DNA from: Planctomycetota bacterium
GTDB lineage: Bacteria; Planctomycetota; Planctomycetia; Pirellulales; Pirellulaceae
Assembly (NCBI GenBank): GCA_963204915.1
Contig: CAUJHS010000022.1
Span: forward strand, 496,001-560,000
Direction of reading: 5' to 3'
DNA: 64,000 bases
A program made the translations under genes and the position numbers. Shown one piece after another: positions 1-8,185 of this stretch. Under the pieces are notes generated by a model. That model had not been told where the DNA came from. It saw only the letters and a program-made list of their open reading frames with translations, and did not search any database. Each line of letters opens with the position of its first letter. Position 1 is the first letter of the stretch.

Positions 1-36
1 ACCGTTGATTGTTCGCTTCGGGCGCCCTTTGCGAAC

Positions 37-59
37 CGGTTGGTCAATTTCGCCAACCG
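37..59 (+). promoter_or_regulatory. Hairpin upstream of rpsG
   Basis: Perfect 7-bp inverted repeat (CGGTTGG / CCAACCG) with a 9-nt loop, ending 40 nt before the rpsG start. A related hairpin with the same CCGGTT / AACCGG core lies before fusA. Each could be a translational control site, since S7 autoregulates the str operon in E. coli by binding upstream of its own gene, but this role is inference. Confidence 0.35.
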
Positions 60-99
60 TAGAACCTTACAATTCACCTGCATTCCAACGCTATTAATC

Positions 100-570
100 A
101 TGGGCCGCATTACCGCCAGCCGCACGATGCTCAAGCCCGACCCGAAGTTCAATTCGGTTCTGGCTTCCAAGTTTATTAACTGCCTCATGTGGGATGGTAA
201 GAAGACCACCGCACAGGGCGTTTTTTATGATGCGCTCGACATCATCGCCCAAAAAGTAAAGGATGTCGAACCGATCGAAGTCTTTACCCAGGCGATTAAC
301 AACGTCAAACCGCACGTGGAGGTGCGCAGCAAGCGCGTGGGCGGCGCCTCGTATCAGGTGCCAATGCAAGTGCGTTCCAACCGGCAACAATCGCTCGCGT
401 TCCGCTGGATCTTATCTGCGGTGCGAGAAAAGAAGGGACGTCCCACGTCGGAAAAACTCGCGGAAGAATTGATTGCTGCTTTCAATCGAGAAGGCGCGGC
501 AATGACAAAACGTGAAAACACCCACCGCATGGCGGACGCGAACAAGGCATTTGCCCACTTTGCGTGGTAA
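100..570 (+). CDS. rpsG: 30S ribosomal protein S7
   Basis: Primary 16S rRNA-binding protein that nucleates the head of the small subunit, 156 aa, the usual length. The family pattern is clear: the N-terminal region with PDPKFNS, the KVGG-like stretch [10 protein letters not shown] near residue 75-85, and the C-terminal [18 protein letters not shown] helix. An upstream in-frame start at 40 would add 20 residues unlike any S7, so the ATG at 100 was chosen. No Shine-Dalgarno sequence precedes it. It is followed by fusA, the normal str-operon order. rpsL would be expected just left of the window. Confidence 0.96.
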   Translation: MGRITASRTMLKPDPKFNSVLASKFINCLMWDGKKTTAQGVFYDALDIIAQKVKDVEPIEVFTQAINNVKPHVEVRSKRVGGASYQVPMQVRSNRQQSLAFRWILSAVREKKGRPTSEKLAEELIAAFNREGAAMTKRENTHRMADANKAFAHFAW

Positions 571-661
571 TTACCAAAACTCGCTTACGCCGCGGCGGAC
601 GTTGGTCGTCCGTACGCGGCGTTTGCATGCGCTGAGGAAACTCCGCCGCAGCACCACCCTA

Positions 662-681
662 CCCGGTTTCTGCCAACCGGG
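662..681 (+). promoter_or_regulatory. Hairpin between rpsG and fusA
   Basis: Perfect 7-bp inverted repeat CCCGGTT / AACCGGG with a 6-nt loop, 35 nt before the fusA start codon. No run of T follows, so it is unlikely to be an intrinsic terminator. It shares its core with the hairpin before rpsG. Confidence 0.35.
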
Positions 682-716
682 AATTCGCTCACTGTCGACA
701 ACCCTCGCAGACGATT

Positions 717-2825
717 ATGCCTCCCCGTAAACTTGAAACCATCCGCAATATTGGCATTATCGCTCATATTGATGCGGGCAAGACCACGCTAACCGAGAAG
801 ATGCTGTTCTTCAGCGGCGCTAAGCACAGGGCAGGAAAAGTCGACTCGGGCACCACCACGACCGACGCTGACCCCGAAGAGCAGGAACGCGGCATCACCA
901 TTTACGCAGCTTGCGTCACCTTTCCCTGGCGCGACGTAACGGTCAACCTGCTTGACACGCCCGGCCACGTCGACTTCACCGCAGAAGTGGAGCGTTGCCT
1001 GCGCGTGCTGGATGGGGCTGTGGTCGTATTCAGCGCGCGGGAAGGCGTCGAGGCTCAAAGCGAAACGGTATGGCGGCAAGCAAACCGCTACCATGTGCCG
1101 CGCATTTGCTTCATCAACAAGATGGATCGGGAAGGCGCCGACTTCGACCGTGTGTTTAAGCAAATCGAAAGTCGCCTTCAAGCTCGTCCCGTGGCCGTGC
1201 AAGTGCCCTTGGGAGTGGGACCCGCGCATGCGCCTTCGCCGTTTCGCGGGGTGATCGACCTCATCGAAGAAAAACTGCTGGTGTTCGATCCAGAGACCGA
1301 GGGCAAAACCATTTCCAAGCAGGACATTCCCGCCGAGTACGAGGAACTCGCGCAGCTGTGGCGCAGTGAGATGTTGGAAGTTCTGTACGACTACAGTAAC
1401 GAGATCGTAGAACTCGCCCTCCAGGAAGAACCAGTCCCCGCCGACTTAATCCGCAGAACGCTGCGCGACGCCACGCTGCACCTGCAAATTCAGCCCGTTT
1501 TTTGCGGCACCGCGTTGCACAATATTGGTGTACAGCCGGTGCTCGACGGCGTGCAAGAGTACCTGCCCAGTCCCGCCGAAGTACCTCCCGTGAAGGGTGT
1601 GGTGTTCGACAAAAAGAAACAACCGAAGGATGAAACCCGCAAAGCGGAATTGGACGAACCGTTTTGCGGACTCGTGTTCAAGGTGCTTCCGGCCAAAACA
1701 GGCGACATGCACTGGGTGCGAATCTATTCCGGAGAACTGCATGCCAACAGCCGCATGTACAACCCCCGGCTTGACGTCAAAGAGAACGTTGCCCAACTTT
1801 GGCACATTCACGCTTACGGCGCCGACCGACAAGAAGGACAAGTCAAAGAAGCCACGACGGGAGACATCGTGGGCGTCATCGGCATGCGGCACTCGGTCAC
1901 CGGCGACACGATTTGCGACTCCAAGGCGCCCATTCTGCTCGAGTCGATCCAATTTCCTGAAACCGTCATCTCGATGGCCATCGAGCCGGAAAGCACTGCC
2001 GAGCGCAAGAAACTGGAAGAAACGCTCGACATGCTCAAACGGCAGGACCCCACATTGCAAATCAAACCCAGCGAAACGGGCCAAACGCTTATTAGTGGCA
2101 TGGGTGAGTTGCATCTAGAGATCGTCAAGAACCGTTTGTTGCGCGACTTTAAACTCAACGTCAAGTTCCACAAGCCGCAGGTCAGCTACCGCGAGACGAT
2201 CTCCAAAGCAGTCGAAGTCACCGGCGAGTGCCATCGAATGATCGCGGGCGTGCAGTTGTTCGCCAAACTCACCATTCGCATGGAGCCCTTTGGCGAAGGG
2301 GCCCAGCCCGTGGTGGTGTTGAACAAACTGCCGTTCGAAGCCCTGCCGGAAAACCTGCGGGAAGTCGCCGTTGAGGCGCTCAATGACTCGGCCCAGGGAG
2401 GCGGCGAAATCTACGGCTTTCCGCTCATGAAACTCCGCGTCACGTTGCTTGGCGCGGAATACCAGGACGGCGCCACCGACGAGCAAGCGATCCGGATCGC
2501 CGTGGCCGATGCTTTCCGCCGCGGCCTGCAAGAGGGCGGCCCTGTATTGCTCGAACCGATTATGAAAGTCGATCTCACGGCGCCCGAGGAATACCTGGGC
2601 GACCTGGTGAACGATCTACAGCAACGTCGCGCTATCATCGCCAAAACCGAAAGCACCGGCGGCATGGGGCTCATCGAAGCCCATGCGCCGTTGGAAAAAC
2701 TCTTTGGTTACTCCGGCGATATGCGCAGCCTCAGCCAAGGACGCGCCGGCTGCTCGATGGAGCCGTTAGACTACGCGCCCGCCCCGCCGGAAGTCGTCAA
2801 ACGCTACACCGAGTTCGCAATGTAG
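717..2825 (+). CDS. fusA: Elongation factor G
   Basis: GTPase that drives translocation of tRNA and mRNA on the ribosome, 702 aa, typical for EF-G. All G motifs are visible in order: G1 AHIDAGKTT (about residues 16-24), G2 ERGITI, G3 DTPGH, and G4 NKMD, followed by the EF-G domains II-V with GMGELHLEI in domain III and a C-terminal GYSGDMRSLSQGRAG motif. It sits 146 nt after rpsG, the classic str-operon position, but tuf does not follow. Planctomycetes carry several EF-G paralogs of the spd type. I cannot tell from sequence alone whether this is the main translocase or a recycling-type paralog, although the operon position favours the former. No Shine-Dalgarno site is seen. Confidence 0.93.
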   Translation: MPPRKLETIRNIGIIAHIDAGKTTLTEKMLFFSGAKHRAGKVDSGTTTTDADPEEQERGITIYAACVTFPWRDVTVNLLDTPGHVDFTAEVERCLRVLDGAVVVFSAREGVEAQSETVWRQANRYHVPRICFINKMDREGADFDRVFKQIESRLQARPVAVQVPLGVGPAHAPSPFRGVIDLIEEKLLVFDPETEGKTISKQDIPAEYEELAQLWRSEMLEVLYDYSNEIVELALQEEPVPADLIRRTLRDATLHLQIQPVFCGTALHNIGVQPVLDGVQEYLPSPAEVPPVKGVVFDKKKQPKDETRKAELDEPFCGLVFKVLPAKTGDMHWVRIYSGELHANSRMYNPRLDVKENVAQLWHIHAYGADRQEGQVKEATTGDIVGVIGMRHSVTGDTICDSKAPILLESIQFPETVISMAIEPESTAERKKLEETLDMLKRQDPTLQIKPSETGQTLISGMGELHLEIVKNRLLRDFKLNVKFHKPQVSYRETISKAVEVTGECHRMIAGVQLFAKLTIRMEPFGEGAQPVVVLNKLPFEALPENLREVAVEALNDSAQGGGEIYGFPLMKLRVTLLGAEYQDGATDEQAIRIAVADAFRRGLQEGGPVLLEPIMKVDLTAPEEYLGDLVNDLQQRRAIIAKTESTGGMGLIEAHAPLEKLFGYSGDMRSLSQGRAGCSMEPLDYAPAPPEVVKRYTEFAM

Positions 2826-3421
2826 CTTCATTTGACGTATTCGCATGCGCTAGGTAGCAAAGATTATTGCGAGGCAATTTTCACCGCATGCGAAACGATT
2901 ACGGAAATTGCTCGGGGCATACGCATCGCATGGATTGCTTGTGCGGCGCCGCGCCGTTTCACCGTTTTAGGAAGCGATTTGGCGCTCGGGTTGTATTGCC
3001 TTCAACCACCGTCAGTCCTGTCTGCATGCGCATCTGACGGATTCCTGAAAAGGTTCATCCCTGTCGTGCTAAGACCGTCTCAATGCCCGCGCTTTTGAAG
3101 GACATCGTGCGCTCATGAATTGGTGCGTTCAATAGGGCTCTCCGCAAAAGTTGACGATCGCGTGATGTGAGTTTGCGGGTTAGATAAGCAGGTCGGCCGC
3201 TTGCCGAGTGACCGGCCGACTTTGGGCATCGTGACGCTATCTTCTCTTGAAGTTGGTAGGGAAGGCCGTGACCGGACTTGTCACAGCAATGCACGAATAT
3301 ACACTAACCCCAACGCATTGCTTCGGGCTTGAGCAGGCGCGAGCTGATGTCGCCTGGCCCCCGTTACGTGACGAACCTGTAGAGCGAAACCGGCTCATCG
3401 GAGATCGCAAAGATGCGCGCT
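2826..3421. other. Gene-poor stretch after fusA
   Basis: About 600 bases with no convincing gene. Small open frames exist on both strands (for example 2832-3098 plus and 3055-3294 minus), but their translations are rich in Cys, Ser, Arg and Ala without domain-like pattern and match no family I know. The one clear structural element is the hairpin at 3192-3220. I see no tRNA or known RNA here. Confidence 0.5.
3192..3220 (+). terminator. GC-rich hairpin, possible terminator
   Basis: Perfect 8-bp arms GTCGGCCG / CGGCCGAC with a 13-nt loop, then TTTGGGC. The short T run makes it a weak intrinsic terminator candidate for transcripts coming from fusA 370 nt upstream. It may equally be a structured non-coding element. 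Confidence 0.3.
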
Positions 3422-3718
3422 ATGACAGAATCTCAACGTGTGGTGGTTGAGCGGTTGCTGGCCAAAGGCTGGATCGAGCCTTTGCGCTATCGGTGTTGCG
3501 TGTACCTGTTTTTGCCGGAAATTCAAAGTGGGCGACGAGGCCGTATTTGCCGCGACTGGCGTCGCAAACCTATCTGCGTTACTCCTACGGGCAACGTACT
3601 TCCCGGCCAGGGGTGGAACTCATCCCCCGCACCTGCCGATACAAAACCGCTGGTTTTCACCAGTCCGTCTAACGGGACAAACGGCGGCCGCGCCAGGCGA
3701 CGCGAACAATCGCTCTGA
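3422..3718 (+). CDS. Doubtful small ORF or gene remnant
   Basis: A 98-codon open frame starting MTESQRVVVERLLAKGW, with an alternative ATG three codons upstream at 3413. The first 30 residues read like a real helical N-terminus, then the sequence becomes basic and poorly patterned. A second frame (3438-3752) runs through the same bases and contains a VGDEAVFAATGVA stretch that looks more protein-like than the first frame at that point. This is compatible with a frameshifted remnant of a longer gene. I recognise no family. It ends 12 nt before the convergent creatininase gene. Confidence 0.22.
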   Translation: MTESQRVVVERLLAKGWIEPLRYRCCVYLFLPEIQSGRRGRICRDWRRKPICVTPTGNVLPGQGWNSSPAPADTKPLVFTSPSNGTNGGRARRREQSL

Positions 3719-3730
3719 AGGACTCAAGGA

Positions 3731-4606
3731 TTATTGGTCGATGGAGAGTTGATCCCAGGGAATTGGCATGGTGGGTTTCTCCGCCTGATGGCGGCGGCGT
3801 ACATCCTTGGGTCGAGGATGGTACCATTCAATCAGGGCGCAAAGTTGCTTAACGGCCTCTTCATATGCGAGTCGGCCTTTCTCTTTGCTGGCTTTCGACG
3901 GCTGGCCGATCACGCCCATTTGTGAATAACTGCTGGTCCACGACGTAATCGCGCCCGGGCCGCTGCCGTATAAGTCGACCCACACGTAAGGGTTGCCGTC
4001 TTGCACGTAACTGGCCAGGTCGTCCTTGATCCTGTCCTTACGCACGTTCTCCTCGTCCAGATACAAATACATTGAGGTCTCTAGTTCACACGCGTGCGCA
4101 ACACCGCCCGGAAAGTCGCTTTCGCGCCAACTCGGCAAAAAGCTTTTGTCTACGGTTAGCAGGTGCCACCACGCCAAGAGCATACATTCGGCGTCAGTCT
4201 CCAAGTTGGTGCGACGCGCTGCAAGGTCCAAATTCGGCATGTTCGAGCCATGCCCGTTGAGCAAGATGATCTTTTTAAAGCCGTGATAAGCCAATGACTT
4301 CGTTACGTCCAGCACTTGGCGGATGAACGTTTCATAGTGGGTATTGATCGTGCCGGGAAAGTCCATCACATGCCCCGTGTAGCCGTAGGCGATAGTTGGC
4401 AACAACAACATTTTGCTGGGAATGCGTTGCCCCGCTCCGCGCGCCACACCAACGGGACAAACCAAATCCACATCCAGCGGCAAATGCTCACCGTGTTGTT
4501 CGACCGCCCCACAAGGTACAACGCACACCTTGTTCATCGCGACGGCGTCGTTAATTTCGGGCCAGGTGAGTTTTTCGTAACGGTATTCCGTAGCAGCGCG
4601 AGACAT
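3731..4606 (-). CDS. Creatininase family amidohydrolase
   Basis: Metal-dependent amidohydrolase of the creatininase / MftE / ArfB family, 291 aa. The family's metal-binding signatures are present: EQHGEHLP at residues 36-43 followed by Asp45, NGHGSN at 117-122, and a HACELETS segment matching the family HAxxxETS motif. The substrate cannot be read from sequence: members act on creatinine, formamidopyrimidines and small amides. Its start is 58 nt downstream of a solute symporter on the same strand, so the two probably form one unit in which the transporter imports the compound that this enzyme hydrolyses. That link is inference from context. Confidence 0.85.
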   Translation of the reverse strand: MSRAATEYRYEKLTWPEINDAVAMNKVCVVPCGAVEQHGEHLPLDVDLVCPVGVARGAGQRIPSKMLLLPTIAYGYTGHVMDFPGTINTHYETFIRQVLDVTKSLAYHGFKKIILLNGHGSNMPNLDLAARRTNLETDAECMLLAWWHLLTVDKSFLPSWRESDFPGGVAHACELETSMYLYLDEENVRKDRIKDDLASYVQDGNPYVWVDLYGSGPGAITSWTSSYSQMGVIGQPSKASKEKGRLAYEEAVKQLCALIEWYHPRPKDVRRRHQAEKPTMPIPWDQLSIDQ

Positions 4607-4664
4607 AGGTCACATCGGGGGAAAAAGGCAAGACTCGAAATTTCGAAGCACGTGGTCGCAACGA

Positions 4665-6329
4665 TCACCAAAAAAGGACGAAAACGACCCAAACGCTCAG
4701 GACTGTCAAACCGGCCGCCCAGATGGTTGGACGTAGCCACCACGGAGGCGCATGGTCGAATGGGTATTCGCGCAAGGGAGGCAAAGATTCCCGACTGCGT
4801 TGCAGCCAGCCCTGCTCTTGAAAAGGAAGCAACGTTTCCGACTTTGCTTGCCGTCCGAGCACGAGCGTGACGCATCCCATGGCGGCGGCGGTCACGAAGA
4901 ACGATAAACTCAGCGCGGCCCACCGGTTCGTCAACTCATCGGGTAGCCACACCATATTGAAGAACTCGCGGTCGATCAGAGCGATGACGCCATAGAGAGA
5001 CCCAACCAACAGACCAATCATCCCGCTGCGGCGATGAACGCGTGTCAGCGCCCCGATCACGTAGATCGTAAATAAGGGCGTCACGAACACAGGAATCAGC
5101 GTGGTGAACGCCTTAATCATACTCCCGCGCGTCATGATGAACGGCAAATAGGCGAATCCCAACACGAGCACGCCTACCGTCGCCACGCGTCCTACCGCCA
5201 CATAATGCGAGTCGTCCCGGTTGCGCACCAGGAATCGAGCATACAGATCGCGGGTGAATACGGCGGATAGCGCCGAGCCAAGCGAATCAAACGTGCTCAC
5301 CGCTGCGGCGGCGACTCCCGCGACGACCAATCCCTTCAAGCCAGGACCAAGGTACCGATTGGCAAGGATGGGATAGACCTCATCGGGTGTTTTCATGGCG
5401 TGAAATTCGGGAAGGTCTAAGGCGCGTGCGAACAATCCCAGACAAGCGCAGGAGACCATCACCGGCAGACTAGCGCCCACCCCCAATACCGTGGCCATCT
5501 GCATGTCCCACACCGAGCGCGAACCAATCATGCGCATCGTCGGCGTATGGTTTACGGTCCAATAGCCGCTGCCGATAATCGTCCAGCCGAGTATAACCAG
5601 ATAGGGCGACGTTGAACCTGTATCTCCGCGGTATCGGCCCAAGTGCGGCAAATCGGACAGGGGCAGCCCCGAGGCTTCGCCAGCAGCGGCCAGGCCTGCC
5701 GTCATCCCCGTCCATCCGCCCACGGCCTGCCATACGGTGAGAAAGATCGCGGCGCCCGCCGACATGGTTAGCACGCCCAAGCAAACATCGGTCCAAACTA
5801 CCGATTTCAAACCGCCCCAGGCTGTGTACAATCCTGCCAGCACCACCAACGTGACAATGAATCCCCAGGCCGCTGGCGCCGAGAGGTTCGCTAAACGCGT
5901 CAACAGTAAGTACAGCGACCAGGCCATCATGCCCAGCAAACTGCTGCGATACTGTATTTGGATCAAGGCGCTGAGCGCACGGGCCGCCGGACCAAAGCGA
6001 GCTTCCAGGTATTCGGCGTTGGTGTAGAACCCAAGCCGGTAGATAGCGGGCACGATAAAGAACGCCGCCAGCACGCCGCCTAAAGCGCTGCCGATGGCGT
6101 AAACCGAGATAATATGCAAACCTTCCTTAAACGTATTGCCGGTCACGCCCACGAGATCCGAATTGTCAACATTCGTGGCGAACATCGACATGCCCACCGC
6201 CCACCACGGCAAGGAGCGACTTCCAAGAAACCACTCGCTGCTCGTTTGGGTGCCTCGCGCCAAGTAATAGCCGTACACGATGACCGCGCCATTTAACGCA
6301 AAGACGATGATCCAATCGAGCGGCGTCAT
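4665..6329 (-). CDS. Sodium:solute symporter (SSS) family
   Basis: Polytopic inner-membrane protein of about 554 aa with some 13 hydrophobic helices. It shows the hallmarks of the SSS family: N-terminal GSRSLPWWAVGMSMFATN, the following sugar/solute-binding helices, YWTVNHTPTMR near the middle, and a conserved AAAVSTFDSLGSALSAVFTRD segment that resembles the Na2-site helix. The frame is open to 6374, but the added residues are Pro-rich and unlike the family, so the ATG at 6329 was chosen. The substrate is not identifiable. It is co-directional with the creatininase gene and divergent from the enolase-superfamily gene, suggesting a small catabolic locus. Confidence 0.85.
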   Translation of the reverse strand: MTPLDWIIVFALNGAVIVYGYYLARGTQTSSEWFLGSRSLPWWAVGMSMFATNVDNSDLVGVTGNTFKEGLHIISVYAIGSALGGVLAAFFIVPAIYRLGFYTNAEYLEARFGPAARALSALIQIQYRSSLLGMMAWSLYLLLTRLANLSAPAAWGFIVTLVVLAGLYTAWGGLKSVVWTDVCLGVLTMSAGAAIFLTVWQAVGGWTGMTAGLAAAGEASGLPLSDLPHLGRYRGDTGSTSPYLVILGWTIIGSGYWTVNHTPTMRMIGSRSVWDMQMATVLGVGASLPVMVSCACLGLFARALDLPEFHAMKTPDEVYPILANRYLGPGLKGLVVAGVAAAAVSTFDSLGSALSAVFTRDLYARFLVRNRDDSHYVAVGRVATVGVLVLGFAYLPFIMTRGSMIKAFTTLIPVFVTPLFTIYVIGALTRVHRRSGMIGLLVGSLYGVIALIDREFFNMVWLPDELTNRWAALSLSFFVTAAAMGCVTLVLGRQAKSETLLPFQEQGWLQRSRESLPPLREYPFDHAPPWWLRPTIWAAGLTVLSVWVVFVLFW

Positions 6330-6522
6330 GGGGGCGTGGCTAAGCGTCGGAGGGAAACCGGCTACAGGCAACAAGGCGTGGTGGTGTTGTTAGAACGCTT
6401 CGCCAACGCAATGTCAATTGTGCGAACCATGCGCCGCGAATTCAGCTGTCCGTCTTGCTCGATCTCAATACAATCCAACACGCTCCGCCTGGCCCAGCCA
6501 ACTTCCTACCCCCATTGCCGTT

Positions 6523-7644
6523 ATGCGTATTACTGAAATTGTCTGCCAGATCCTCCGCATTGAGAATGTTGAAGCGAAAACCGCCAGCAGTCAGGACTCG
6601 GTCTTGGTGCGCGTCCGCGCCGACACAGGACTGGAAGGCATTGGCGAGGCAGACTCTTCTCCTGAGATGGTCAAAGCCGTCATTGACGCGCCGTTCAGTC
6701 ACAACATTGCCACGGGGCTGCGAGCGTTGCTCGTGGGTGAGAATCCCCTGGAGACAGACCGCTTGTGGGAAAAAATGTACCGCGCCACGATGTACTGCGG
6801 ACGCCGGTCGCTTGTGATTACGGCGATGGCCGCCATCGACATGGCGTTGTGGGATCTCAAAGGGAAGCACTACCAAGAGCCCATCCATCGACTCCTAGGA
6901 GGTAAGCGACACGACCGCATTCTGGCGTACGCATCGATCTTGTTCGGTCGCGATGGAAAGCGTACCGCCGAAATTGGGCGCCGTTGGCGCGAGGCGGGAT
7001 ACCAAGCGGTCAAGTTTGGATGGGAGCCGATGGGACAGAACGAACAACTCGATCTCGACCTGGTGCGCGGAGCGCGCGAAGGCTTAGGCGACGAAGGGAC
7101 CGTACTCATCGACGCCGGCTGTGTGTGGGATGCGCGCACCGCCTTACGTCGGGCGCACGCCTTCGCCGACTACAACATCGGCTGGCTGGAAGAGCCGCTT
7201 TCGCCCGATGACTACGAAGGTTATCGCTGGCTCCGCGACCGTTCGCCGGTACCCATCGCCTCGGGGGAGGAGGAGTGCGGCCGGCAGTCGTTCCGCCCGC
7301 TGATCGATCAACGGGCCTTGGATGTGTACCAGGTTGATCTGTCGCGCAACGGGTTTACCGATGCGATGTACGTCAAGCAACGCGTAGAGGAAATTGGGGC
7401 TCGCCTGTGCAATCATTGTTACACCAGCCCCGTGACCGTGGCCGCAAGCTTACACTGGCTAAGCACCTGTCGCGACGCATTCTTGTTTGAAGACTGTGTG
7501 GAGGATTCGCCGCTTCGCCACGAATTAACGCATGAAAAGGTGCAGGCGGAGAATGGCTTTATCACGGTCCCTGACCGGCCAGGCCTGGGCGTCACGTTAA
7601 ACGAGGAATTCGTCGCGTCGCGACTGGTGTCTGAGTCCCGCTAA
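6523..7644 (+). CDS. Mandelate racemase/enolase superfamily protein
   Basis: Acid-sugar dehydratase or racemase type enzyme, 373 aa, with the enolase two-domain layout: an alpha+beta capping domain and a modified TIM barrel. Visible catalytic features are Lys164 in AVKFGW, metal ligands Asp197 (LIDAG), Glu223 in WLEEPL and Glu249-251 in SGEEECG, and a likely general-base His298 in LCNHCY with an Asp in VYQVDLSRNG. This is the mandelate racemase subgroup pattern (Lys on strand 2, His-Asp dyad). Most members dehydrate sugar acids, but the substrate here is unknown. The open frame begins at 6418, and the ATG at 6523 fits the family N-terminus (MRITEI). It is divergent from the symporter gene. 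Confidence 0.85.
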   Translation: MRITEIVCQILRIENVEAKTASSQDSVLVRVRADTGLEGIGEADSSPEMVKAVIDAPFSHNIATGLRALLVGENPLETDRLWEKMYRATMYCGRRSLVITAMAAIDMALWDLKGKHYQEPIHRLLGGKRHDRILAYASILFGRDGKRTAEIGRRWREAGYQAVKFGWEPMGQNEQLDLDLVRGAREGLGDEGTVLIDAGCVWDARTALRRAHAFADYNIGWLEEPLSPDDYEGYRWLRDRSPVPIASGEEECGRQSFRPLIDQRALDVYQVDLSRNGFTDAMYVKQRVEEIGARLCNHCYTSPVTVAASLHWLSTCRDAFLFEDCVEDSPLRHELTHEKVQAENGFITVPDRPGLGVTLNEEFVASRLVSESR

Positions 7645-7704
7645 GGATTTTTCGCTTCAACCCATGCGTTTGTCGCCAGGCAGGTCAGCGCGCGAGTCGT
7701 CTCT

Positions 7705-8049
7705 ATGGAAGCCCTGAACGCATCCCAGTTTTTTTGCCCTCGTTGTTCAGCCGAAGTGTCGGCAAGCGCCGTCCACTGCCCACGTTGCGGAGCGGCCTTG
7801 TCCGGCGACGCTCCGGCAAGGCGCGACTTGCTCGACAATCCGTGGTTCATTATAGGTCTGTTGTTCCTCGCCACGGGCGCATTGGGATTGCCGTTACTGT
7901 GGCGTTCACGAGGTTTCTCGTCAGTTTTCAAAGTCGTCATCGGGGTGGTGGTGACAATCTACACCATCCTTCTGATCGCGCTGGCGGCATGGGCGGTCAT
8001 GTGGGCGTGGGGAAACGTCCAAGATGCTCTGGAGCAATCCAACCACTAA
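7705..8049 (+). CDS. Small zinc-ribbon membrane protein
   Basis: 114 aa. An N-terminal zinc ribbon (CPRC at 11-14 and CPRCG at 25-29) is followed by two hydrophobic stretches, about residues 47-68 and 78-103, giving a probable two-span membrane protein with a cytoplasmic zinc finger. No enzymatic motif is seen. It lies 60 nt after the enolase-superfamily gene on the same strand. Proteins with this layout are common in planctomycetes but have no assigned function. Confidence 0.75.
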   Translation: MEALNASQFFCPRCSAEVSASAVHCPRCGAALSGDAPARRDLLDNPWFIIGLLFLATGALGLPLLWRSRGFSSVFKVVIGVVVTIYTILLIALAAWAVMWAWGNVQDALEQSNH

Positions 8050-8185
8050 TACGCCTCCCAAGGACTTGTTTGGGACCAAGTTCAACGCCGTGCACCGAAC
8101 GGGTCGTTTCTAACGGTTGTAACGCCGTCCAAACGGAAGCCTCACCATTAAGGAACGATAACGTACACTTGATTGACTCGATGTT

